Shown in pieces: positions 28,056 through 35,533 of a stretch of 64,000 nucleotides of DNA. The translations under genes and the position numbers were made by a program. The stretch is from an uncultured Bacilli bacterium (lineage in GTDB: Bacteria; Bacillota_I; Bacilli_A; RF39; UBA660). Under the pieces are notes generated by a model. The model made no database searches, was not told the origin of the DNA, and saw only the letters and a program-made list of their open reading frames with translations. The stretch lies in assembly GCA_934096275.1 (NCBI GenBank), contig CAKOLK010000001.1, forward strand, positions 1-64,000, in the 5' to 3' direction. The stretch's first letter is position 1. Every line of letters starts with the position of its first letter.

Positions 28056-29118
28056 TCAATCAGTAAGTTGATATGGTTGTTCCGAAGATCCATTTCCACT
28101 TGAAATCTTCACGTTAAATGAAAGACTTAGGACTGGGCGCACGGCATACTCGTTGTATTCGACGTTGCCGAAGTAGACGCTACCGTCATCATTAACAAGG
28201 AAAGCGAGGCGATCAGCTTCCGAAACCTGTGGAAGTAACCATGTAGTTACACTTTTATCTAACCAATTATTTGCTGTTTTACAATTTACAGAAGAAATAT
28301 ACTTATATAAACTGTTTGTACATTCTTTTGAAGCCGCATATCCATAGTCACTCGCATACATTAATGCTATTTTTTTATTTGCATCATTTTGTATTATTGG
28401 ATTTGTTACATAATAATATCCTGTTCTATTTGCTTCATTTTTTCTTTCGTATTGCCACATTACATCCGATATCACACTTGCTTCTTTGTATCCTCCAAGA
28501 TAATATTTTGTTGTTCCAATCATGTTTTTTGCATCACTTGTTAATGTATTATAATAATCATTATTTAAATATGTATTTAATGTTCCTGTTACCCAATTGT
28601 TATACGTTTCAGTTGTTGTATCTTCTGTTTTATTCCAATATTTATTTCCTATTGAAGTATCTTTTATTATTTTAATTCTATTTTCTACATTGCCATCTGT
28701 ATCCTCGGTTGGTATTATTCCTATTATTCTCCATACTTCATTATTAAAAGTTACATAATTGTTTACATTTCCTCCACGATATCTATACTCTGTTGCAAAT
28801 CTTTCATCCACTTGAAGTGTATCATCTATTTCATGGGTTACTTTTTCTAATCCTCCTGTTCCTACATTAGATTCCGCAAAGTATAAGGCATTGTCTTTAG
28901 CTTTAACATATATTTTGATAGTATTCTTTGATTCTATACTACTACTCCATTTTGCATATGATGTATTTGTATAATTATAAGAAATAATACCCGTTAATAA
29001 AAGTACAAAAATACCTATTAATGATAATAGATATTTATTATACTCTTTTACATCTTTAAATAAAGGGTTTATCTTATAAGTATTTTGCCCCCCCCCCATA
29101 CGAATATTTGTTTTCCAT
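28056..29118 (-). CDS. Phase-variable surface protein, copy 1 (out of frame as read)
   Basis: The start with a Shine-Dalgarno is the ATG at 29118 (GGAGG 29126-29130, 7-base gap). Seven codons (MENKYSY) precede a run of ten G (29088-29097), which shifts the frame and ends after about 14 codons; 9 or 12 G would give a protein of about 353 residues. An upstream ATG at 29132 is in frame at 10 G, but it overlaps the RBS and has none of its own. Downstream: a cytoplasmic segment KINPLFKDVKEYNKY, a membrane helix (LLSLIGIFVLLLTGIISYNY), TSYAKWSSS, then an outer domain of DUF6273-like character (WRIIGIIPTEDT ... TWLLPQ ... VRPVLSLS). Residues before VRPVL are hypervariable and encoded by GC-rich DNA. 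It is 60-70% similar in outline to copies 3 and 4 by eye. Confidence 0.75.
28131..28235 (-). other. GC-rich hypervariable segment, copy 1
   Basis: 105 bases, 56 of them G or C by hand count (53%), within an AT-rich gene. It is bounded upstream by TGGTTACTTCC and ends in the constant GTGCGCCCAGTC. The copy 2 segment (48127-48231) has the same length and the same borders but differs at most codons between. Confidence 0.7.
29088..29097. repeat. Poly-C/G tract, 10 bases (copy 1)
   Basis: Ten C on the + strand, ten G in the coding sense, directly after codon 7. In-frame reading from the SD-supported ATG needs a multiple of three. Confidence 0.95.
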
Positions 29119-29148
29119 AATTTTACCTCCATAGTTTCTTATAAGTTA

Positions 29149-29177
29149 ATTCTATAACAAAAAAAGCACTTTTTCAA
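29149..29177 (-). promoter_or_regulatory. Promoter of surface protein copy 1
   Basis: Minus strand TTGAAA (29172-29177), a 17-base spacer and TAGAAT (29149-29154). The -35 lies within a hairpin (AGTACTT GAAA AAGTGCT then T-run) that would end transcripts coming from upstream. The same arrangement precedes copy 2 and copy 4. Confidence 0.7.
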
Positions 29178-29214
29178 GTACTATTTTTCTCATTGATTCT
29201 TCTACTCAACAAAC

Positions 29215-29242
29215 TTGACACGCAAACAATTATTGCTATATT
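29215..29242 (+). promoter_or_regulatory. Toxin promoter, module 1, with SOS-like box
   Basis: TTGACA 29215-29220, a 16-base spacer and TATATT 29237-29242. The spacer holds CAAACAATTATTGC (29223-29236), one base short of the box in module 2 and lexA. Confidence 0.7.
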
Positions 29243-29306
29243 TATATTGCATGTTCGTTATGGGCGTCGGCTTCGCTACTTTTTCAAGAAAGCGAGGTGA
29301 TGTATA

Positions 29307-29387
29307 ATGAGTAGAAAGAACGACTTGATTTGCATCTTGCTTATTATCATCCTTTTCTTATTAATTATCATCTATAGATTAATCTAA
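29307..29387 (+). CDS. Small hydrophobic peptide, candidate type I toxin (module 1)
   Basis: 26 codons from the ATG at 29307: a basic/polar head (MSRKND) then a run of Leu/Ile ending YRLI. It would be a membrane-inserted peptide like Ibs, TisB or Fst-class toxins. The SD (GAGGTGAT) is partly buried in a helix CUUCGCU / AGCGAGG in the 5' leader. It is preceded by a good promoter and followed by a hairpin terminator, and an antisense RNA promoter faces it. The peptide in module 2 has the same length and layout with different residues, which argues for selection on the hydrophobic character. The toxin role is inference. Confidence 0.65.
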   Translation: MSRKNDLICILLIIILFLLIIIYRLI

Positions 29388-29400
29388 GTGTTTTAATTAA

Positions 29401-29484
29401 TAAAAAATGCGACGTCTCTCTAATATGGGAAACGTCGCTTCAAAACACAATTGAAGCTGACGTTCATAGCAAACGTGCTTCGTT
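29401..29484 (-). ncRNA. Candidate antisense antitoxin RNA, module 1
   Basis: A promoter on the minus strand (TTGTAT at 29514-29519, 17 bases, TATATT at 29491-29496) points toward the toxin gene. The RNA would start near 29484, form a hairpin (GAAGC-ACGTT ... AACGT-CA-GCTTC) and stop at the shared hairpin 29409-29438, which is followed by an A/T run on this strand. Length about 85 bases. Confidence 0.6.
29409..29438. terminator. Bidirectional terminator, module 1
   Basis: GCGACGT ... ACGTCGC stem. T-rich on the minus strand side; it serves both convergent RNAs. The same stem is conserved in modules 2 and 3. Confidence 0.8.
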
Positions 29485-29539
29485 ATATATAATATACTAC
29501 TTTTTGTAGTTTTATACAAGTGTTTTACTTGTTTTTTTG

Positions 29540-31180
29540 TTATCTTCCTCCAGAAGAACCTCCACCACCGAAGGAACCTCCTCCTCCGCCACCTGAAGAG
29601 AAGCCACCTCCTCCAGATGAGTATGACTCTGCAGCACTTCTAGCGGAGTTTGCACTTGATATTCCTGAAGTATAGATTGTATTCATAAGTAGAATATCAT
29701 TATATGTATCATCTGTAATAACATCTGGATATAAGTTTTTAAACTCTTTTGCAACTTTATCTGCCATACCAAATAGTTGAGCAAATATTAAGTAATCTTG
29801 CCATAAGTGTACTTCAATTGGCATCTTTTCATACATTCTAGCAAAGTCTTTGAAGTATTTTTTAAGTCCTTTTAGATATATTACATCAGTATATATACTA
29901 TCATCAAAAACATAATAAGTTTTTGTAAATAGGAACTTCTTTTGTTTAAATGTTGTAATATTATTATTACTAACTAAATTATTTTCTTCATTATTTAACA
30001 CTTTATCAAAATGTCCTAGAACTTTTTCATAATGTTTACTACAATAAGATTTAAACTCATTCTTTTCTAGAATACCATCTTTACTTGCTTCATACATCAT
30101 ATTAAACATACTTAACTCATCTAAATCAGTTGGTCTTTTTGCAGGATCAAATACAATTACACTATTCTTACCATTTTTATTAGTAGTAACTATTTCCTCT
30201 TTTATCCATTTAAGAAGATAACAACCTAAAAGATCAGTATTTCTTTTTAATAAATAGTTCTTACTAGCTAAGTAATATGCTTTTTTAAGATCTTTATTAC
30301 ATGGTATATCCCTAAAATAATTTACATCTTTTGGTATTGTTTTATTATCTTTGAATATGTATTTTTTACCACCAAAGATAGCTACTAGAATAGGAATAAG
30401 TATTACTAAAATCATTACTATAAAGATTATGAAGTCATAAACCCAAGAAAGATCTATAGAATCATCATCGTCATAATCATATTCAAATGAACCTTCTTTT
30501 GCTTTTCCTGATACATCATCAAATGATGTGAAGTAATCATAACTATTAGTGGTATTAAATGTATTAAGTGGGAACTTAACTAGTGCTACTACATATTGAT
30601 TACTAAGTCCGTATTCTGTAGTAAGTTCTATGTACCCATCTTTTACATAAGCATAACCTTTATAACCATAACCCCATACTGCTAAATCATTTGGAAAATT
30701 ATAATAACTTTTTATTTTAATATCAAAGTAATCAGCGCTAGTTTTTGGTATAAATGTATTATATAATACTTGAGCATCTGATACATTGAATATAATATTA
30801 TTTATATTATATGTCACAGTAAACTTATGTCTTTTAAAGTCTCCTTTTCCAAAACATAGTTCTAATCCATCCTCAAGATAATTTATACCATACTTACCAC
30901 TTTTTTGACTTAGACTAGCACTTACATCCCAGTGACTCAAACTAGTCATTTCTTTACCATCCATTAGTACTTTATAATTACTAATAGTGGTATTTCCCAT
31001 ATTTTTAAATGTAGTGTACCATTCACTACCAGAGTCTGCTTTTACATCCCATGTTTCAGTAACATTAGCAGTCCCTTCTTTTGTGATATAAATATCCATA
31101 TTTCTACTATAAATATTATCTGCATAAACAGAAAGTGGAAATAAGAATAAAACAAGTAACAAATATTTTAATTTTTTCAT
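29540..31180 (-). CDS. DUF2207 family membrane protein
   Basis: 546 residues. Signal peptide (KYLLLVLFLFPLSVYA), then an extracytoplasmic DUF2207 beta-rich domain (YSRNMDIYITKEGTANVTETWDV; FTVTYNINNIIFNVSDAQVLYNTF), a membrane helix near 232-256 (YDFIIFIVMILVILIPILVAIF) and a cytoplasmic part, ending in a Gly/Ser-rich tail (about 25 residues) typical of the family. The next upstream gene is a diverged paralogue and then LemA, the usual arrangement. Function of the pair is not known; in other bacteria these are linked to envelope stress. Confidence 0.88.
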   Translation of the reverse strand: MKKLKYLLLVLFLFPLSVYADNIYSRNMDIYITKEGTANVTETWDVKADSGSEWYTTFKNMGNTTISNYKVLMDGKEMTSLSHWDVSASLSQKSGKYGINYLEDGLELCFGKGDFKRHKFTVTYNINNIIFNVSDAQVLYNTFIPKTSADYFDIKIKSYYNFPNDLAVWGYGYKGYAYVKDGYIELTTEYGLSNQYVVALVKFPLNTFNTTNSYDYFTSFDDVSGKAKEGSFEYDYDDDDSIDLSWVYDFIIFIVMILVILIPILVAIFGGKKYIFKDNKTIPKDVNYFRDIPCNKDLKKAYYLASKNYLLKRNTDLLGCYLLKWIKEEIVTTNKNGKNSVIVFDPAKRPTDLDELSMFNMMYEASKDGILEKNEFKSYCSKHYEKVLGHFDKVLNNEENNLVSNNNITTFKQKKFLFTKTYYVFDDSIYTDVIYLKGLKKYFKDFARMYEKMPIEVHLWQDYLIFAQLFGMADKVAKEFKNLYPDVITDDTYNDILLMNTIYTSGISSANSARSAAESYSSGGGGFSSGGGGGGSFGGGGSSGGR

Positions 31181-31191
31181 AAAACTCCTCC

Positions 31192-32868
31192 TTATCTTGA
31201 ACCACCAGAGCCGCTTCCAAATGATCCTGTTCCTCCCCCACCTGAGGAGTGAGAACTTGATGAATTATTGAATACAGCATCTGATAAGTCTTTTAATATA
31301 CTACCACTAGTCTTTGTTACATTATCATTATACTCTATATCGAATAATGAATCTAGTATTATTTCAAATATATCGATACTTTTAAACATATTTTCTGTAT
31401 CTAAATTAGGATATAAAAATTTAAATTCTTTCTTAACCTTATCTGCAAGACCAAATATTTGTGCAATTATTAAGTATTCCTTCCATAGATGTACTTCAAT
31501 TGGCATTTTCTCATACATCCTAGAAAAGTCATTTAAATAATTATATAAACCCCTTAATTTATCTATATCACAGGCTAAATAGTTATTTGTCATTAGATTT
31601 AATTGTTCTAATGAATTGATATTTGGATATGCTTTCTTTACATAGTAAGATATTTTATCTTTTTCTTTATTATATATTGAAGTAAGTATATAGTTACTAT
31701 TTCTATAATTGAATTTATACCATTTCTTTAGTTCTTTAAGTGATAAAGTATTACCATTTATTCTATTAAACATATCATATAGATCACTTTCATATTGATT
31801 TATTATATTATTTTTATTATTAAATATTATACTTTCCTTAGTAATTGTTATATTATTATAAAGAATCCATTTTAACATAATTGCACCAAGTAAGTTATTG
31901 CCTCTTGTTCTTAAGTATCTATAAGATATGTAATATATTTTATATAAATCATTATTACAAGGTATATCTCTATAGTATTTAAATTTTGGTTCATGTACTA
32001 TATCTAATTCTTTATTATAATAACTATTATTTTTCTTTTCTTTTATAATTAATACTACTAGAATTGTTATAATTACTATAAAAAATAAGTATATATTAGC
32101 TATTATAAATGTATCACTAGAAGTTATCTTTTTAATTTTTTCTATCACTTTATTTTCTTTTTTTGTTTCATACTTTATCGCACCATCTTCAGCCATATTA
32201 TAATAAGTATTAAAGTCTTCATCTAGTTTAGCTTTTGCTTTGAAAGTATCTTTATTGAATCTAGCTAACAAAACCATATATTCATTAGTTTTTAGTCCTT
32301 TTGAATTACTAAGTATTATTTTTCCATCTTTTAGATTAATTAGTCCTCCATAGTTACCATATCCTCTTAAAAAGATGTCTTTATATTTAAAATCACTATA
32401 AATAGTAATTTGATAACTATTAAAGCTTTGATGAAGAAGATCCCAATATATCATTTGATAATCAGTAGTATTTACAACAAAATTAGTTATATCATAAGTA
32501 AACGTATAAGTATTATTACCATATTCTGATATCCCAAAACATAACTCTACTCCAGTATCTGTTTTATTAATACCACTTTTGTATTTCTTTTCATCAAATG
32601 TTTTCTTAGTATTCCACCAAGTATTTTTAAACTCTTTACCATTCATAGATACTTTTAAGTTCTTTATTTTTGATTTACCTAAGTTATTATACGCTTTATA
32701 AAGCTCAGTATTTGAATCAAAATAACCAGTCCATACCTCAGTAACATGAGCATTACCTGTATTATCAATATAAATATCCATAGTATTTTTATCAAATGTT
32801 TCTGCATTTACATTTAGTATTAGAAAAAAGAATATAAAAGTAAATAGTATGTATTTTAGTTTTTTCAT
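31192..32868 (-). CDS. DUF2207 family membrane protein, paralogue
   Basis: 558 residues with the same order as its downstream neighbour: signal peptide, outer domain (DKNTMDIYIDNTGNAHVTEVWTGYF), a membrane helix near 255-275 (IIANIYLFFIVIITILVVLII), cytoplasmic domain containing DFSRMYEKMPIEVHLWKEYLIIAQIFGLADKV, and a shorter Gly/Ser tail. That last string is nearly identical in the neighbour (DFARMYEKMPIEVHLWQDYLIFAQLFGMADKV), the best conserved part of the pair. The gap between the two genes is only 11 bases, so they form an operon with lemA. Confidence 0.88.
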   Translation of the reverse strand: MKKLKYILFTFIFFFLILNVNAETFDKNTMDIYIDNTGNAHVTEVWTGYFDSNTELYKAYNNLGKSKIKNLKVSMNGKEFKNTWWNTKKTFDEKKYKSGINKTDTGVELCFGISEYGNNTYTFTYDITNFVVNTTDYQMIYWDLLHQSFNSYQITIYSDFKYKDIFLRGYGNYGGLINLKDGKIILSNSKGLKTNEYMVLLARFNKDTFKAKAKLDEDFNTYYNMAEDGAIKYETKKENKVIEKIKKITSSDTFIIANIYLFFIVIITILVVLIIKEKKNNSYYNKELDIVHEPKFKYYRDIPCNNDLYKIYYISYRYLRTRGNNLLGAIMLKWILYNNITITKESIIFNNKNNIINQYESDLYDMFNRINGNTLSLKELKKWYKFNYRNSNYILTSIYNKEKDKISYYVKKAYPNINSLEQLNLMTNNYLACDIDKLRGLYNYLNDFSRMYEKMPIEVHLWKEYLIIAQIFGLADKVKKEFKFLYPNLDTENMFKSIDIFEIILDSLFDIEYNDNVTKTSGSILKDLSDAVFNNSSSSHSSGGGGTGSFGSGSGGSR

Positions 32869-32903
32869 ATTTTTTCCTCCAAAAAAAGACTTACAATGTA
32901 AGT

Positions 32904-33458
32904 CTAAAAACTTATTTTTGGTGCTTCTTTATCAGAATCAGATACTTCAAAGAAAGTAGCTTTAGTAAAGTTAAACATTCCCGCGATTATGTTAGATGGA
33001 AACATTTGCACTTTATTGTTATAAGTAAGCACTGAATCATTATAAAATTGTCTTGCATAAGATATTTTATCTTCAGTATCAGACACATCTTGTTGAAGTC
33101 CTAAGAAGTTTTGATTAGCTTTAAGTTCTGGATAAGCTTCACTAAGAGCAAGTAATTTATTTAATGCTTGAGTAACTTCTCCACTTGCTTTCATTTCATC
33201 TTCAGGTGTTTTTGCAGTCATATAAGTATTTCTTGCTTCGATAACTTTTTCTAAAGTTTCACTTTCATGTTTTGCATATCCTTTTACTATTTCAACTAAA
33301 TTAGGTATTAAATCAGCCCTTCTTTTTAATTGAACATCAATTTGTGCCCATTGGTCATCTTTTTTGTTTCTTAATGATACTAATCCATTGTAAGTACTAA
33401 TTACATAAAGAATTAATAAAACTAATACCACAATTATTGCAATAACTATATAATTCAT
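32904..33458 (-). CDS. lemA: LemA family protein
   Basis: 184 residues: an N-terminal membrane helix (IVIAIIVVLVLLILYVISTYNGL) and the LemA helical bundle. Family strings: DDQWAQIDVQLKRRADLIPNLVEIVKGYAKHE, ALNKLLALSEAYPELKANQNFLGLQ, FYNDSVLTYNNKVQMFPSNIIAGMF. RBS GGAGGGAT precedes the ATG. It is first in the lemA-DUF2207-DUF2207 operon. LemA proteins form coiled bundles with unknown exact function. Confidence 0.95.
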   Translation of the reverse strand: MNYIVIAIIVVLVLLILYVISTYNGLVSLRNKKDDQWAQIDVQLKRRADLIPNLVEIVKGYAKHESETLEKVIEARNTYMTAKTPEDEMKASGEVTQALNKLLALSEAYPELKANQNFLGLQQDVSDTEDKISYARQFYNDSVLTYNNKVQMFPSNIIAGMFNFTKATFFEVSDSDKEAPKISF

Positions 33459-33564
33459 ATTATCCCTCCTAGGATAATTATATAAGTAAAATATAATTTA
33501 TTCAACATAAATCTTAAAAAAGTATAAAAAACTTTACATAGTACATAATATAAATGGTGATATT

Positions 33565-33777
33565 ATGGATTTAAGTATTAGAAAAAATGTAATTGAAAAC
33601 ATTAAAAGTGATAATTATGAGGATATAATTACTACGATTAATGAATCTGTTACCACTGGTGATGAAATTATTTTACCAGGACTCGGTGTTATATTAGAGT
33701 TGTTTTGGAATGATTTAAAACTTGAAGATAAAGAATATATTGCAAAAATAATCAAAAAAAATATTACGAATAAGTAA
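33565..33777 (+). CDS. sspI: Small acid-soluble spore protein, SspI family
   Basis: 70 residues that follow the SspI pattern closely: MDLSIRKNVIENIK ... EDIITTINESVTTGDEIILPGLGVILELFW. The LPGLGVxxE core is diagnostic. SspI is made in the forespore and packed in the spore core. RBS GGTGATATT precedes the ATG. This is the clearest single sign that the organism forms, or recently formed, endospores. It converges on the two sigma genes and shares a hairpin with them. Confidence 0.93.
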   Translation: MDLSIRKNVIENIKSDNYEDIITTINESVTTGDEIILPGLGVILELFWNDLKLEDKEYIAKIIKKNITNK

Positions 33778-33790
33778 TATTTTTTTATCT
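33759..33790. terminator. Bidirectional terminator, sspI / sigma genes
   Basis: AAAAAAATATTA ... TAATATTTTTTT hairpin overlapping the sspI stop codon. It works in both directions by composition. Confidence 0.65.
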
Positions 33791-34582
33791 ATAATCTTTT
33801 ATATATGAAGCATAATTTCTAATTTTTTTCATCCCACATCTTGTTACCTGACCTACTGATGCTTTATTTATATTGTATAGTTTTCCAACTTCTTTATAGT
33901 TTTTTGGTACATCATCAAAGAAACCAAATATACTTTTTATATATTTCTTTTCAATATCAGTTAGTTTTTTATCACTCAGAATGTCTTCTCTCAGCTTTTT
34001 ATAACCTAGTTTAGAACATACTATATCTTCAGCACTTATCTCATCAGTAATGCTCTCTTTTCTTTTTATATCTTCATCTAAATAGCAAAGATTTTTATCA
34101 TTATTTAATACATATAATACTATCTCTACCGATAAACCAAGTTCTGCTGCTATGTAACATTTATCAGGCTTGCGTCCATATATACTTTCATATTGTTCTA
34201 TATATTTGTTAATTTTATTTAATATTTTATTTTCTCCAGTACTCAGCAAAGAATTATACTGAGCTCTTTCTACCAAATTTGAAACAGCAGTATTTAAGTA
34301 AATCATTAATTTAGACAGTTTCTTAGTATTGGATAAATCAATATTATCTATTAAATCAATTAAATAAATACTAGCATCTTGAATTAAGTCCTCAACTGAT
34401 ATATCTAAATCTTTATATCTTAAAACTATTTTTCTTAAGCTATTTAAGTAACTTTCTATAAGTTTATTTCTAGCTTCATGATCTCCATTTTTACATTTAA
34501 TAAATAATTCTTTTCTTTCTTTAGGTGATATGTCTTCGATTGTTTTTAAATCTTCTTCATATAATTTTAAGTTTTCAATCAT
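33785..34582 (-). CDS. Sigma-70 family sigma factor, second of a tandem pair
   Basis: 265 residues from the ATG at 34582 (AAAGGGGAT upstream; the longer frame start overlaps the neighbour). Region 2 is visible (RNKLIESYLNSLRKIVLRYKDLDISVEDLIQDASIYLIDLIDN), then a helical region 3-like part and region 4 (KNYKEVGKLYNINKASVGQVTRCGMKKIRNY). Region 2.4/2.3 is degenerate compared with vegetative sigma: the aromatic promoter-melting residues are not clearly present (LMIYLNTAVSNLVERA). It follows its paralogue by 16 bases. It may be a specialised or partly degenerate sigma factor. Confidence 0.75.
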   Translation of the reverse strand: MIENLKLYEEDLKTIEDISPKERKELFIKCKNGDHEARNKLIESYLNSLRKIVLRYKDLDISVEDLIQDASIYLIDLIDNIDLSNTKKLSKLMIYLNTAVSNLVERAQYNSLLSTGENKILNKINKYIEQYESIYGRKPDKCYIAAELGLSVEIVLYVLNNDKNLCYLDEDIKRKESITDEISAEDIVCSKLGYKKLREDILSDKKLTDIEKKYIKSIFGFFDDVPKNYKEVGKLYNINKASVGQVTRCGMKKIRNYASYIKDYR

Positions 34583-34598
34583 AATACTTATCCCCTTT

Positions 34599-35462
34599 CT
34601 ATTTAAACTCATCAATATTTTTAATTTTTCTAATTTTTTTCATTCCGTTTCTTACCGATACTTCGATTGCAGAACCGCTTACATCATATTTTTTTCCAAC
34701 TTCTCTATAAGTTTTAGCTTCTCCATCAAAGAAACCATACATGCTACTTATATTTCTTTTTTCAGTGTCAGTCAATTTGTTATTTGACAATATTAGTTCT
34801 TTTAAAGCAATATATTTAAGTCTTGAGCATACTTCTTCTTCTGGATTACTATTATCCGGTATATAGTTACTTTTTCTATAGATATCTACATTTTCAAAAT
34901 CATCTTGTTCCATTGTTTCCCAATAATTATCATCAATTAGACCATTTAGTGATATGCAACAGTTTGAAATATTAAATAAATAAGTAATTCTTTTTTCAGA
35001 AAAGTTAGTATTTTTAGAAATCGTTTCAATATCTGGAAAATTACCATTCTTATTAGCATAACTATAATAAAACTTATTTATTATATTAAATTCAATTCTA
35101 TCTTTTTTAGTAAGTAATGGATTTTTTATTTGTTTATCTAAATACTCTATCATTTTGAATTCTAGACATTTTTGAGCGTATGTTGATAGTTTACATCCTT
35201 TAGATGAATCAAAATTATCTATTATATTGAATAAATATAGACTAAGATCTTGAATTAAATCATCAAGTGAAATATTTAAGTTTTTATACTTTGAAACTAG
35301 TTTTCTAATTAATCTTAAATTAGACTCAATTAATCTGTTTCTTGCTTTTATATCCCCATTATGATATCTAGTAAATAGTTCTTGTTCTTCTTCTTTTGAT
35401 AATAATTCAATATCTTCGATATCCTCACAATAAAGTTCATAATTATTTAAATCTTTGTCCAT
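34599..35462 (-). CDS. Sigma-70 family sigma factor, first of a tandem pair
   Basis: 287 residues. It opens with a region 1.2-like part (ELLSKEEEQELFTRYHNGD), region 2 (ARNRLIESNLRLIRKLVSKYKNLNISLDDLIQDLSLYLFNIIDNFDSSKGCKLSTYAQKCLEFKMIEYL), region 3 (GNFPDIETISKNTNFSEKRITYLF) and region 4 (KTYREVGKKYDVSGSAIEVSVRNGMKKIRKI). It is shorter and more divergent than RpoD and is not clearly SigF, SigG, SigE or SigK. RBS AAGGGG; a consensus promoter lies upstream. The shared operon with a weaker paralogue is unusual. Confidence 0.8.
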   Translation of the reverse strand: MDKDLNNYELYCEDIEDIELLSKEEEQELFTRYHNGDIKARNRLIESNLRLIRKLVSKYKNLNISLDDLIQDLSLYLFNIIDNFDSSKGCKLSTYAQKCLEFKMIEYLDKQIKNPLLTKKDRIEFNIINKFYYSYANKNGNFPDIETISKNTNFSEKRITYLFNISNCCISLNGLIDDNYWETMEQDDFENVDIYRKSNYIPDNSNPEEEVCSRLKYIALKELILSNNKLTDTEKRNISSMYGFFDGEAKTYREVGKKYDVSGSAIEVSVRNGMKKIRKIKNIDEFK

Positions 35463-35488
35463 ATTACCAACCCCTTAAAAGTAGTCTA

Positions 35489-35517
35489 ATTATAGCATAA
35501 AGCGAACAAAAAGTCAA
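35489..35517 (-). promoter_or_regulatory. Promoter of the sigma pair
   Basis: Minus strand TTGACT (35512-35517), a 17-base spacer and TATAAT (35489-35494): housekeeping-type promoter. Confidence 0.8.
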
Positions 35518-35533
35518 GAAAAAAGAACTAAGT

